From the NCBI GenBank assembly GCA_030248065.1, contig JASAMV010006729.1:1-64000 (forward strand): 64,000 nt of DNA, given 5' to 3'. The DNA comes from Rhynchonema sp. JSB1_4 (Eukaryota > Nematoda > Chromadorea > Monhysterida > Xyalidae). The position numbers were made by a program, and so were the translations under genes. Numbering within the stretch: position 1 is the stretch's first letter; each line of letters starts with the position of its first letter. This document shows, piece by piece, positions 1 to 10,363 of the stretch. The notes under the pieces were generated by a model that saw nothing but the letters and a program-made list of their open reading frames with translations, had not been told where the DNA came from and did not search any database.

Positions 1-94
1 AATACCCCGCGAAACCTAGGCGTAGACAGGACTCCAAATTAATTTTTTCAATAATTTGCTAAATACAACAGTCACACAATGCTCTCGCATCCCT
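1..94 (+). repeat. Penelope-like pseudo-LTR fragment, inverted copy at window edge
   Basis: These 94 bases are the exact reverse complement of 3020-3113, the start of the pseudo-LTR of the Penelope-like element. The copy is cut by the window start, so the rest of this second element lies outside. It begins directly in what reads, on the minus strand, as ALDH3 intron 3. The identity over the whole stretch means either a very recent insertion or an assembly join at the repeat. Confidence 0.85.
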
Positions 95-178
95 CAGCAT
101 GCGAGCACGAACGCAAAACGATTTATTACTGTTGCGGCCTTTCAATCAATTTATGAAATGTTCACTAAGAACAAACAC

Positions 179-485
179 CAGCCTTGGATGGTTTCGCCCA
201 TTTGTCCATCTGCGCGCTGATGTGGTCGATTTCGTTCATGGTCGATATCAGCTCATAGCACATCGCCTCCGTGCGCGACTGGCAAAGTCAGAAAACATGA
301 AAATAATAAATTGTGGATCCAACAAATCGCACCAGTCCTACCCGTTTGATGTCGGCATAAATAGCATCGGCCAACGTGTCCACATTCTGACTGATCATAC
401 GTCTCAAGTTCATCATCTGCTCTCTGCGTGCCTCCATCGACTGTTGACGACCACTTTGGAATGACCGACGCAAGTGGTCGACAAG
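179..485 (-). CDS. ALDH3: Aldehyde dehydrogenase family 3 (fatty aldehyde type), exons 2 and 3, inverted segment
   Basis: Two minus-strand exons match the N-terminal region of ALDH3/fatty aldehyde dehydrogenase. Exon 2 (485-342, phase 0 to 0) encodes LVDHLRRSFQSGRQQ, then a helix with LRRMISQN and ending in YADIKR. Exon 3 (278-179) encodes SRTEAMCYELISTMNEID followed by a tryptophan-lysine segment, as in the ALDH3 stretch ending in EW-x-KP. Splice sites are tttcag before exon 2, gtagga after it, ttgccag before exon 3 and gtgttt after it. Exon 1 (2890-2910) and the last exons (8506-9665) are on the opposite strand, so this piece is inverted relative to the rest of the gene. Exons for the catalytic cysteine are not found in the window. 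This could be a genuine inversion, a duplicated fragment or a misassembly. Confidence 0.8.
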
Positions 486-538
486 CTGAAACATTAGCCT
501 GCGTCTGAAACATTCTGTGAAATACGGTCGGCTTTACA

Positions 539-649
539 TTTGCATTGTCTAAACGAATAGCTAATGCAAAACACGGAATATCTAGTTGAACCCAACGACA
601 CTTATCTGGTGGTGAGAAAAAAACAGAAGAAAAAAGCAACACTTACGGC
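539..649. repeat. Inverted repeat arm: first 111 bp spanning ALDH3 exon 1 end and intron 1
   Basis: Positions 539-649 are the reverse complement of 2908-3018: the last three bases of ALDH3 exon 1, the donor gtaagt and about 105 bases of intron 1. Beyond 649 the two copies differ completely; here the flank is an SGPL1 intron. Beyond 3018 the right copy enters the Penelope-like element, whereas this copy continues into ALDH3 exon 2. Confidence 0.85.
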
Positions 650-722
650 TTGTTTTCTTGTCATTCCGTTTTCCTATTTTTCATCTAAGTTGAATGAAAT
701 GAACTGTTGCACGTTATTCCAG

Positions 723-2158
723 TACGGTTACGCGCCCAAGGGTTCGTCGGTGTTGATGTACCGCAGCGAGTCACTTCGTCATTATCACTATTTCGCGCAA
801 GTCGACTGGCCGGGTGGCATGTATGCGTCACCCACGCTTGCTGGTGCGTTGTTTCAAATCATTGTCAATTTTTGTAGGTACACTTTCGAATTCTCCGCAC
901 AGCTGACTCTAGCCAAACAACTTCTGTGTGTGAGCAGCCTTCAAAATTGACGTTCGGAGAAGCGTAACATGCTGCGGTGAATATAGCTGGCCAGCTGATG
1001 TTTCACGGCTAAAGTAACTTCGTAACAGCCCAGCGTTATCGTACTATTGCTCATGTTTATCTCTCATGTACCGCACAGGGACAAAAGCTCGAAAAATTAC
1101 CATGTCTTGTTTCTGTGTGACAGGCAGTCGCGCTGGTGTGTCGTTGGCGTTGACCTGGGCGACCATGCTGTACTTTGGCAAGGACGGATACAAACATGCG
1201 ACCGAGGCGATCATTCAAACAACGCAGTACATCAGAGACACGTAAGTCCGACATCCGCTGCAAGTTAAAAATCGACGTTCTCCAATTGTGTCTCCAAGCT
1301 GCAGTCTCGAGGACATCGAGTCAATCAATCTGTTGGGCACCACTGAGATGTCGGTGATCGCGATCGGCTCTGACGTGTTCAACGTGTACTCACTGATGGA
1401 TGAATTGGGTCATAGGGGATGGAATCTCAATTCGTTGCAACATCCGGCCTCGTCAGTGAAACATTTCGTGTTTTGATATTATTTTTGACATCGGATAATT
1501 TGTTTTCGTTTTTCTGTCAGGTTTCACCTGTGCGTCACTGTGAACCACACCAAACCTGGCGTTGCTGACCATTTCATTTCGGATGTGAAAGAGCTGACGT
1601 TGAAGCTGGCCGCCCAACCGAATATTGGTCTATCAAAAACGGTGAGCTTGGGCGGCCTTTTGCACTGGTCATCTTATGCAAATCAGTGCACAAATACGTG
1701 TCGGTGCACTGTGTGCTCGTTTTTCCTAGATTGACCGGTGCACACGCATACACAACTTTGTGATATTTCAGGCATCAATGTACGGCGCGTCAGCTCAGAT
1801 CCCTGATCGTGGCCTGGTGGCTGAATGTGCGTTTGCTTTCCTCGATGCCTGTTATTCAACGTGGTCACCCCAGCGCGATTTCTCCCGAAGACAATCACGG
1901 TACGTTTTGTGCTTTGTTGTTTTCTCGCGATTGTAAAAATTTGTCCCATGGCCGCCCACAGCCACAAGTAGATTTTCGATTGAAAGACGACAAATCAAAG
2001 CAGTAAAACTGATGTTTGGTGCGATAGCGTGTTTCTTATCGTTCTGCAGCACGGACGCAATGTTCTACGGTCGGGCGCACTCGATGGCTGACGATGGCAC
2101 GGCGATGCAAAGTGTGCTCAACAAATTACAGGAACTCACTGAAGAGAAGGACGAATAG
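723..2158 (+). CDS. SGPL1: Sphingosine-1-phosphate lyase, C-terminal six exons
   Basis: SGPL1 is an ER-anchored PLP enzyme that splits sphingosine-1-phosphate into hexadecenal and phosphoethanolamine. Exons: 723-843, 1124-1241, 1305-1451, 1521-1641, 1772-1860 (or 1899), 2050-2158; every junction keeps phase. The first starts with [20 protein letters not shown], the segment just after the PLP-lysine, then has [18 protein letters not shown]. Later exons carry [15 protein letters not shown] and [15 protein letters not shown], which match the lyase C-terminal domain. A second in-frame donor at 1900 would add 13 codons to exon five. The active-site lysine exon and all upstream exons are missing; upstream of the first exon the intron runs into the inverted ALDH3 fragment. 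The gene is therefore partial here, either truncated by rearrangement or misassembled. Confidence 0.9.
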
Positions 2159-2889
2159 CATAGAACTTTACGCCAACTATTTCGTTATTTCTATTTTTCG
2201 CATCTAAATTCAGCTATTTTCTGTGTCCAACTTTGTTGCTTATTGTAATCTGTGTTTTTAGAGAGCTTCCTCTTTTACGCCAATGTATCTCATGTGTTTT
2301 CTGTCTGCCGCATTGTACCTATCTACTGTCCGCATACCTACACAATAGTGATGCATATTGTTCCTTATTAGTCCGTCGCTACGCCAAGCAACACATATGA
2401 CTAAATACTTTAGTTGCTCAGTGTGAATGATTATACCACATACATTTTACCGAGAATATTCGCAGTTTTCTCTCTTTGTACAACTACGTTAAGCAACGTT
2501 AGTTTGCCTTTTGGTTGAGCAATGCCCCGGTAAGGCGAAGTGCCGTGGCTGGACTCCCGGTCGAACAGAACAACCTTTTATTCACAAAGGGTATCGAATG
2601 TGTTTATACATGCACGCGTTCACCGTTAGTGTACAACTAGAATGGCGTTGGTATTGTTGACTTCAGGAGCTCAATTTGGGTAGTTGGTACAAGTTGCCAT
2701 AATTTGCTGTGTAGTTATAAAATTATCCGACGAACGAACGGGAATTAGTGAAGTTACAACTTGGACACATACATGCATGGTTGGGTATCTCACCCCAAAG
2801 TGCTGGGCACTCTATTTCCTTTTCACTTCATTTCATTTGGAGAATCAAAATATTGAGCACCGAGTTCTATTTAGCAAACCGGCTCAGTC
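2159..2889. other. Intergenic region between SGPL1 and ALDH3
   Basis: About 730 bases separate the SGPL1 stop from the ALDH3 start, both on the plus strand. It should hold the SGPL1 3' UTR and the ALDH3 promoter. I see no ORF of note, no obvious TATA box and no clear AATAAA. The spacing is small enough that co-transcription with trans-splicing, common in nematodes, is possible but not shown. Confidence 0.5.
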
Positions 2890-2910
2890 ATGACATCGGA
2901 TTACGGCGCC
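2890..2910 (+). CDS. ALDH3: ALDH3 exon 1 (start codon exon)
   Basis: A short first exon, MTSDYGA, followed by a strong donor gtaagt in phase 0. It fits ALDH3 exon 2 (found inverted at 485-342), which begins in phase 0 with LVDHLRRSF; the joined N-terminus resembles that of animal fatty aldehyde dehydrogenases. Support also comes from the inverted repeat: the same donor and intron 1 sequence (2911-3018) leads, in the left copy, straight to exon 2. Only seven codons long, so the call depends on this context. Confidence 0.6.
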
Positions 2911-3019
2911 GTAAGTGTTGCTTTTTTCTTCTGTTTTTTTCTCACCACCAGATAAGTGTCGTTGGGTTCAACTAGATATTCCGTGTTTTGCATTAGCTAT
3001 TCGTTTAGACAATGCAAAA

Positions 3020-3290
3020 AGGGATGCGAGAGCATTGTGTGACTGTTGTATTTAGCAAATTATTGAAAAAATTAATTTGGAGTCCTGTCTACGCCTAGGT
3101 TTCGCGGGGTATTCGAGACCATCGGCGTGACGTTGTGCCCCCCGCTCGTCAGCCGAATAGCACAATCGCCATGTGAAACTCACTTAGTAAAAATGATAAA
3201 TTTTAAAAAGAAAAAATTGTCTTTTTAGAGAAAAAAAATATTTAAGAAATTAATAAATTGTAAATTGTATTACTGTTGCAATGTCGATAA
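3020..3290 (-). repeat. Pseudo-LTR copy, 3' side of the Penelope-like element
   Basis: It starts with agggatgcgagagcattgtg and is repeated in direct orientation at 6805 onwards. The first 94 bases also occur inverted at 1-94. It contains a hammerhead-like core (3100-3152). After about 3214 the two direct copies differ by small changes and then drift apart. Confidence 0.85.
3100..3152 (-). ncRNA. Candidate hammerhead ribozyme core in pseudo-LTR
   Basis: On the element's sense strand the order is CTGACGA, then GCGGGG, a roughly 30-base loop, CCCCGC and GAAA. CTGANGA and GAAA are the two conserved hammerhead boxes, and the six-base stem between them is perfect. After GAAA comes CCTAGG, a palindrome that could form a short or dimeric helix III. 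I could not find a convincing helix I or fix the cleavage triplet. Hammerhead motifs in Penelope-like elements are established, which supports the reading, but activity is unproven. Confidence 0.5.
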
Positions 3291-3372
3291 GTAATATGAG
3301 TAAAACATAATGCTGTTTATGACAAAACTGGGTGTTTTCTAAAAAAAAAACGGGGAGTCACAATTACCCAGT

Positions 3373-6258
3373 TTAGATAGCTGTGGTGAGTTTTTTAATT
3401 ATGTGTTTATGAATTAGCTTTTTGTTAAGTAGGTTGTATTTCCACAATTGTTTTCTATATCTGGTTAGATAGTGTAGTATGATGTCAATGATAGCTGTTT
3501 TTTTAAATCCTCTTTCTATAAGTTTCCTACACATGTGTGTAACAGCTTCTAGCCATTGTTCTTTAGTAGCGAGTAATCTGTTGAATCTGATACATTGTCC
3601 AGTGATCATACCTTTGATTAGTCTAGAATGTACGCATGAATCTGCATCAAAGTATTTGCTTATCCAAAATTTGAAGTGATTTGTTTTGTCATATAAGTGT
3701 ATTTTTTGCGTTTTTGTTTCAATTGTTAGATCTAAGTAGTTAATAGTGTTGTGTGATGCTTCTTTATTGAGCTTAAGTTCTTTTGGGTAGATTTCTTCAT
3801 GTATTTTATCAAAATTATAGTTTATGACTAACGTGTCATCTACATATCTAAATATTGGTGTGTCAATGTATATTCCTTTGTTTTTTTGCGAAAGAAATTT
3901 GAATTCTTCTGCGCTGAGGGTGAGGTCTGCAAGTAATGAAGATGCGTTGCCTCCCATTGGTATTCCTTTTATTTGATGCCAAATCATATTTCCCACAGAG
4001 ATGTAAGATTGTGAAAGAACGGTGTTAATTAATTTCATAATGTTGGTTTTATGAAATGTAATATGTCGTTGTGACGTAAAAGTGTCATCACAGTAGAATA
4101 TTTTGCTGTAATTGTAATTGTATGGTACGGCTATACTTTGCTTTTGGTTATTACAAAGTAATGTGATTAGGAAATTCATTGCTTTAAGTATGGTGTCATG
4201 TTTTAGTTCTGTGTATAAAGTGCTGAAGTCGTATGAAGCTGCACTGTATATATGTCGATTGCTTAATTTATCGTGTATTGTTTTAGCGACTTGGTAACTG
4301 TTATCTACCGAGATATATAGTTTTTTGTTTGATCTGTGTTCTGATTTTTTAGTGTACGCTATAAAGTGATTTTTGAAGAATTTTAGAATGTATAGTAGTA
4401 GTTCGGCTAGTGGTTTCGTGGTTGCTTTACTTGCTCCTGATATTTCTCTGAATTTAATTGGGTTTTTGTGGAATTTGGGGATGCAATAAAGGTTTGGAAT
4501 AGTTGGTTCGCTATTATATTTGAAATTTGGTATAAAGGTTTTTGTTATGCTTTCATGGTATTGTTTGAGTCCATCTATGGTGTAGTTGGATTGTACATAT
4601 GTGGTGTTGTTTGTACCAATAAGACCAATTGTTTTTAGAATTGTTTCGATGTAGAAGGTTTTGCACATGATTGCGTAGTTGTAACTGGCTTTGTCTACGC
4701 ATGTGATGACGTATTTTTCATGAATTGCGTCAATGTGTTCTTGTATATTATTATTTGGGTAAATTTCTGGTATTTTGAATTTACGCAAATTGTTGGTCAT
4801 TATTTTTGATAGTTCAGTGTAGTAGTTGTCATTGTGAGACTTTTGTTTGTTTGTTAAATATTTTTTGAAAGGTTTGATGCATTCTTGGATGATGTTATTT
4901 GCATTTGACTGTTTTGGTGATCGGTAATTGGTTCCTTTCAGCATTAGATTTTCCAAGCTAGGTATATTTAGCACTTTAGGGTTTCCAGTGATTATGTGAC
5001 CATGAATCGGATCGGTGTACATTGATTCCTTGCAATTGCAAGAATTTTTATTATGTTTGTATTTTTCGATAAATTCTTTTATGTTGATGTTTTTAACAGT
5101 GGAGTTGTAGTTGTACAACTTCATACAAAATTTTGTGTTGTATTTGTAAACGATTTCTATGTCGTTAGTGTGATTGATGTTATGTTTGCGTTTTAGTGTT
5201 TTGTTGTTGTATAAACGACCGAGATTGAGTACTTCTACCTGCTTATTGATGAAAGGAACGACAATTCTATCTTTCTTTTTATCTGGTTGTTGTTTTGTAA
5301 GTTGTTTGTCGTAATATCCGACAAAGAAGCCCATAATTAAGGCTTTGGTGGTTGGGTCGCAGTTATGTGAGTTTATTTTCTTGTACGCGTAATTTAACGT
5401 CTTTTTTGAGCAGCTTTTTAGGAATCTGTAAACGTTGTTCATGTTATCTTGGTTTTGTAAACTTTCTACAGTTTCGAGTACATTGGTGTCTAGGATCTTG
5501 CTTCTTGAACGTTTGTTTCCTCTGTATCGATAGCGACGATCTAATTTGGTTGTAAAGTATGGATTTTGTTTGCTTTCTTCCATAAGGTTTGTGTTAGTTG
5601 CTAAACCATATCCCTTAACTACTTCGTTAAGACCATAAGGATATGCTGTGTTAAGTATTTCAATCCAGTTTTGTTCTTTTTTTAGAAGGCTTTGTTTATT
5701 CTGGTTAATGTTTTCAAGTTCGTCGAGAACGTATATCATCATGTTCCTTGAACCGTGTTTTGTAAAGTGTTGTACAAGTTGTGTGGTTTTTGTTGAGTAT
5801 TCAATATCGTGCTTGTGTTCTTGAAAGCGTGTTTTTAAAGTTCTTTTTGTTTCACCAACATATTGTATGTTACAGACTGCGCATTCTATGCAGTAGATGA
5901 TATTGTTGGAGTTACAGTTGTAATAACCTGTACCAGGTTTGCAGAAACTTGTGTTTGTGACATTGGATTTGATTGTATTTCTTGAAGTAATATGGTCGCA
6001 TGTTTTACAATTATTTTTGTCGCATGCTTTTGTATGTTTGTGTTTGACTTGGTTTGTAGTTTTTATAATTTTAAGTTTTTCATGTGTGTTTTGTATTTGA
6101 TAAACCGTAAGATTTGAAGGTGGGTTGGGGTTTTGGGAGTTGTTTGTCCAAAAAGAGTCCAAAAACAAAGAGTGTTTGTTTGAATCGCGATGTACAAGCA
6201 TGATTGTGCGTAGTTTGGTAGTGACGGTTCTAACCCAAAAATTAGGAGAAATACCCAC
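3373..6258 (-). CDS. Penelope-like element protein: GIY-YIG endonuclease plus reverse transcriptase
   Basis: A single uninterrupted 961-residue ORF. Near residues 79-129 are cysteine clusters (CDKNNCKTC and CIECAVC) that look metal-binding. The GIY-YIG-type nuclease spans roughly residues 119-215: IIY and QYVGETKRT for the two signature strands, the arginine in TLKTRFQEH, and a later glutamate in KKEQNWIEIL followed by YPYGLNE. The reverse transcriptase fills the C-terminal half: IPKFHKNPIKFREISG, ASYDFSTLYTELKH, GIPMGGNASSLLADL and the catalytic FRYVDDTLV near residue 805. About 150 residues follow with no second nuclease. Canonical Penelope proteins have the nuclease at the C-terminus, so this is the permuted form. 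It would cut target DNA and prime reverse transcription of its own RNA. No frameshift or stop is seen, so it may be functional. Confidence 0.92.
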   Translation of the reverse strand: MGISPNFWVRTVTTKLRTIMLVHRDSNKHSLFLDSFWTNNSQNPNPPSNLTVYQIQNTHEKLKIIKTTNQVKHKHTKACDKNNCKTCDHITSRNTIKSNVTNTSFCKPGTGYYNCNSNNIIYCIECAVCNIQYVGETKRTLKTRFQEHKHDIEYSTKTTQLVQHFTKHGSRNMMIYVLDELENINQNKQSLLKKEQNWIEILNTAYPYGLNEVVKGYGLATNTNLMEESKQNPYFTTKLDRRYRYRGNKRSRSKILDTNVLETVESLQNQDNMNNVYRFLKSCSKKTLNYAYKKINSHNCDPTTKALIMGFFVGYYDKQLTKQQPDKKKDRIVVPFINKQVEVLNLGRLYNNKTLKRKHNINHTNDIEIVYKYNTKFCMKLYNYNSTVKNINIKEFIEKYKHNKNSCNCKESMYTDPIHGHIITGNPKVLNIPSLENLMLKGTNYRSPKQSNANNIIQECIKPFKKYLTNKQKSHNDNYYTELSKIMTNNLRKFKIPEIYPNNNIQEHIDAIHEKYVITCVDKASYNYAIMCKTFYIETILKTIGLIGTNNTTYVQSNYTIDGLKQYHESITKTFIPNFKYNSEPTIPNLYCIPKFHKNPIKFREISGASKATTKPLAELLLYILKFFKNHFIAYTKKSEHRSNKKLYISVDNSYQVAKTIHDKLSNRHIYSAASYDFSTLYTELKHDTILKAMNFLITLLCNNQKQSIAVPYNYNYSKIFYCDDTFTSQRHITFHKTNIMKLINTVLSQSYISVGNMIWHQIKGIPMGGNASSLLADLTLSAEEFKFLSQKNKGIYIDTPIFRYVDDTLVINYNFDKIHEEIYPKELKLNKEASHNTINYLDLTIETKTQKIHLYDKTNHFKFWISKYFDADSCVHSRLIKGMITGQCIRFNRLLATKEQWLEAVTHMCRKLIERGFKKTAIIDIILHYLTRYRKQLWKYNLLNKKLIHKHIIKKLTTAI

Positions 6259-6804
6259 CTATAAGTCGTAGGTACGAATGTAATGGTTTTAACGGAATGC
6301 ATAGAAAAATCATAATATGAACCAAGTCAATGACAGAAAATAGGTAGTGTGCGAAACTGTATTCACAATTGGATTTCGCCTGGTTGATAGTACGAGCAAA
6401 CGTGAATGTTTTGTGAGTGTATGGCACCCGTGAGGGTACCCAAGACGGGTTGGCAGACACCGAAGTGAATGCCCAAGACATGAGTGGCACACACCGAAGT
6501 GTATGCTCAAGACAGGTTGTACGTAGTAAAAGTGCATGGTACATGACAAGTATAATAATAAAAAATAAAATGTATAAAATGGAGGTTTTCTGAAAACCAA
6601 GAAATTGAATTTTGGATAAATTTTGGAAAAAGAATTGTGTTGATATTTGTGCGAAATTGTTGTGTGGTTGTTTTAGGTTAGGTTTCTAAAGTTTACTATA
6701 AGAAAAAGATTAATGGTTCGTTTTGCTAGTTCACAAAGAATTTAAGCAATAGAGAGTAGGCAACGGGCGAACCACAAGTTAGCCTACTCCTATTGTAAGT
6801 GTAA
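6259..6804. other. 5' leader of the Penelope-like element
   Basis: Non-coding stretch between the ORF start and the upstream pseudo-LTR. It contains a degenerate direct repeat around 6430-6515 (gacgggttggcagacaccga and acatgagtggcacacaccga) but no ORF worth calling. Confidence 0.5.
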
Positions 6805-7110
6805 AGGGATGCGAGAGCATTGTGTGACTGTTGTATTTAGCAAATTATTGAAAAAATTAATTTGGAGTCCTGTCTACGCCTAGGTTTCGCGGGGTATTCG
6901 AGACCATCGGCGTGACGTTGTGCCCCCCGCTCGTCAGCCGAATAGCACAATCGCCATGTGAAACTCACTTAGTAAAAATGATAAATTTTAAAAAGGAAAA
7001 ATTGTCTTTGCTTAGAGAAAAAAAATATTAAAAAAAAAAAAAAATGGAAAATGTAAAACAGTTGCAAAATCGAAAAAAAAAAAAAGAAAAAAAAAAAACG
7101 GTTTAAGAAA
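6805..7110 (-). repeat. Pseudo-LTR copy, 5' side of the Penelope-like element
   Basis: Direct repeat of 3020 onwards, identical for nearly 200 bases. After about 7010 the sequence is stretched by long A runs, although words such as acagttgcaaaatcg still line up with the other copy (tactgttgcaatgtcg), so it is the same repeat with many changes or errors. Confidence 0.8.
6885..6937 (-). ncRNA. Candidate hammerhead ribozyme core, second copy
   Basis: Same arrangement as at 3100-3152: CTGACGA, GCGGGG/CCCCGC stem, GAAA and a CCTAGG palindrome, on the element's sense strand. Two copies in tandem orientation on one transcript would allow a dimeric hammerhead. Confidence 0.5.
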
Positions 7111-8290
7111 AAAACGGGGGGTTTCCAAAAAAAAGGGGGGCACCAATAACAGGAAAAAGGGGGGGGACGTCCCCCCAGAATAACCAGCCGCCAAAAAATT
7201 CATTTTTATCGCACGCTCCTGTCCGCGCGCGACAACCCCCCGCTCCACTCTAACCCACAGGGGGTGGGGGGGGGGGTTGGGGCCCGGGACTATCCCCTCC
7301 CTTTTTGTCTGTTTCCCGCCCTCGGTGCGCGCGCTCGCGGTTGGGGGGGGATATTTTTCGGCATTTTCTTCTTCATATTTGCCGTACTTTCCACCTTTTT
7401 ATATCTTCCACCTCGTAAAAATGTCAAAAAATATATAGGCCCCCCCCCCCTCTTTAAGCCTTCTATGGCAAAAAAACGGGGGGGATCATTTGACCAGAAA
7501 AGGGGGGGGACAAAATTTCATGTCTATATGTCAGGCAACTGCGTGGTCAACAAGCCGTCCGAAGGGGGTGCACACACCGCAGGGGTGGTGGCTGATCTGG
7601 TGCCCAAATATCTAAACAAGGTTAGAATTTAAAAATTATACAGAAATTTTATAGAAAAAACACAAAAAAGGTCGCTGTAACTTCAGGAAGTCTGCCGTGC
7701 TGTGACGGGGGGGGCCGGATACCCCCCCCCTCCCCCACCACCCCGCCACCACCCCATCCCCACCCCTACCCACCCGGTCGGGCGAAAGAAAAATAGCCCC
7801 CCCGCAACCACACATCACCCCCCTCCCACATTGGAATTGGGCGGGAAATGGTTAGAATCATGCGTTTTGTGCAAAATGATTTTGTGCTGCTGATTTGGGC
7901 TTAGGACGAAATCGGTCTAATTATTCAAGAGAAAAATGTGGAAAACTTGAAACATTTCTTTCTGCCCCCTTTCCAGCCAAGGGAACAAAGAAAACCCCCC
8001 GGAACTAGGAGGGGCCGGGAAACGCCCCCCCCGGGGAAACCTTGTTTCCCAAAACAAAAGTGTAAAATTTACAAATTTTAAATTTTCCACCCCCCCCTCC
8101 CCAAACACGCAAACACACACCCCCCCGGCAAACAAGTCCTTCCCCAGACCACGCGTTTTGCACCCCCGACGCCAACCCCCCCCGCATAGAGAGACTACGC
8201 AAATAGGCGCAGGGGTCCTCCACACAGACGCCAAAAACTCCGCCCACTAACCCCACAACCATTAACAACCACCACTTTGATTCCGTTCCT
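7020..8290. other. Homopolymer-rich, low-confidence sequence in ALDH3 intron
   Basis: Runs of A, G and C of 5-14 bases recur every few bases, unlike the flanks. Open frames here are proline/glycine or phenylalanine artefacts of these runs. It may be genuine repeat, but the pattern is also what a low-quality read or gap-filled region looks like. ALDH3 middle exons, including the catalytic cysteine exon, would be expected around here and I cannot find them. Confidence 0.6.
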
Positions 8291-8505
8291 ACTCTTTCGC
8301 TTGCTATGCTTTGTCATTTAAGACGACCATCAAGAAATTATCAGAATGACACAGGCACAAGTACCGAGAAATGCTTCACCGATGCCACAACAAGTCGTGG
8401 AATTGTTATTATCAAAGTGATTTTGGCAGTTGTTGTGTGTAGTCTATAATAGATAAACAAAAATGCAATGAATTAGATGAAAAACATTTCTCCATTATGC
8501 CACAG

Positions 8506-9707
<1,202 letters not shown>

Positions 9708-10363
9708 TTCCGCTTGCCGATAATCAAGAAACAGGGCCGTGTTGATTCAATTTGCGTGATCTTTGATTTGATCCTCGAATTCCAAAACAGCGTTCACATT
9801 TGCCTCGCCAACATTGCAATATGCTTTGAAAATTCTAAGTTTTATCTGTCCATCTAGCTTGTATTTATTCAGTCCATCTAAATTAGACCCCCAGGGGGTA
9901 AAGTACTACGTGCTGCATAGAACCTTACATACACAGAGTACATACATATACCCTGGTTACTTATATTCTGCTTGTGCTTTATCTTGCATAAAATACGGGA
10001 CGGAAAATGAAATAGCGCCTCAAAGGATTACAGAAAACCCACTATCTCAGTATACTACACGTAACGTGCTTTTGAACGTGCACTGTGTCTGTGTGTGTGC
10101 AAATGCACCCACACACACACGACGCACTATTTTATCGATTCGGTTTATGCCCCATGGGGTTGTATTAGGCAGACACACACAGGGCAGCTGCCACCACGCT
10201 ATTCTGCGCTGCGCATTAGTCCTTCAAGGCGCTTTACTCACCGCGCTGTGCTGTTATTGTGTGTGTGCGCGTCTATTTCTGGAGACTAGTTTGAAAATAT
10301 TTCTGTGTGGTAGGACATTTCTATGCTGTTGAGGGTTTTGCTTTTTTGAGGAGAAACATAAAA
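9708..10363. other. Intergenic region upstream of HTH gene
   Basis: No supported gene. A stretch of CA/GT-rich simple sequence lies at 10085-10265. The promoter and 5' UTR of the HTH gene starting at 10364 should be here. Confidence 0.5.

Larger units (their letters stand above)
3020..7110 (-). mobile_element. Penelope-like retroelement with N-terminal GIY-YIG (Naiad type)
   Basis: The element lies in ALDH3 intron 1, transcribed on the minus strand. It has direct pseudo-LTR copies (3020 to about 3290, and 6805 to about 7110) on both sides of one long ORF (3373-6258). The copies are essentially identical over the first 195 bases and then diverge where the right copy runs into homopolymer-rich sequence. 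Direct flanking repeats with no true LTR promoter/tRNA-primer layout are typical of Penelope-like elements. The GIY-YIG nuclease precedes the reverse transcriptase, the permuted order described for Naiad elements. The ORF is intact, so the copy may be young. The outer right boundary is uncertain. Confidence 0.85.

Noticed and set aside
7264..7893. ORFs of 60-122 codons in the homopolymer region
   Set aside because: Composition artefacts: Pro, Gly and Phe runs from C, G and T tracts, with no motif.
10085..10265. Cysteine-rich ORF over CA/GT repeats
   Set aside because: Driven by dinucleotide repeats; no start context or domain.
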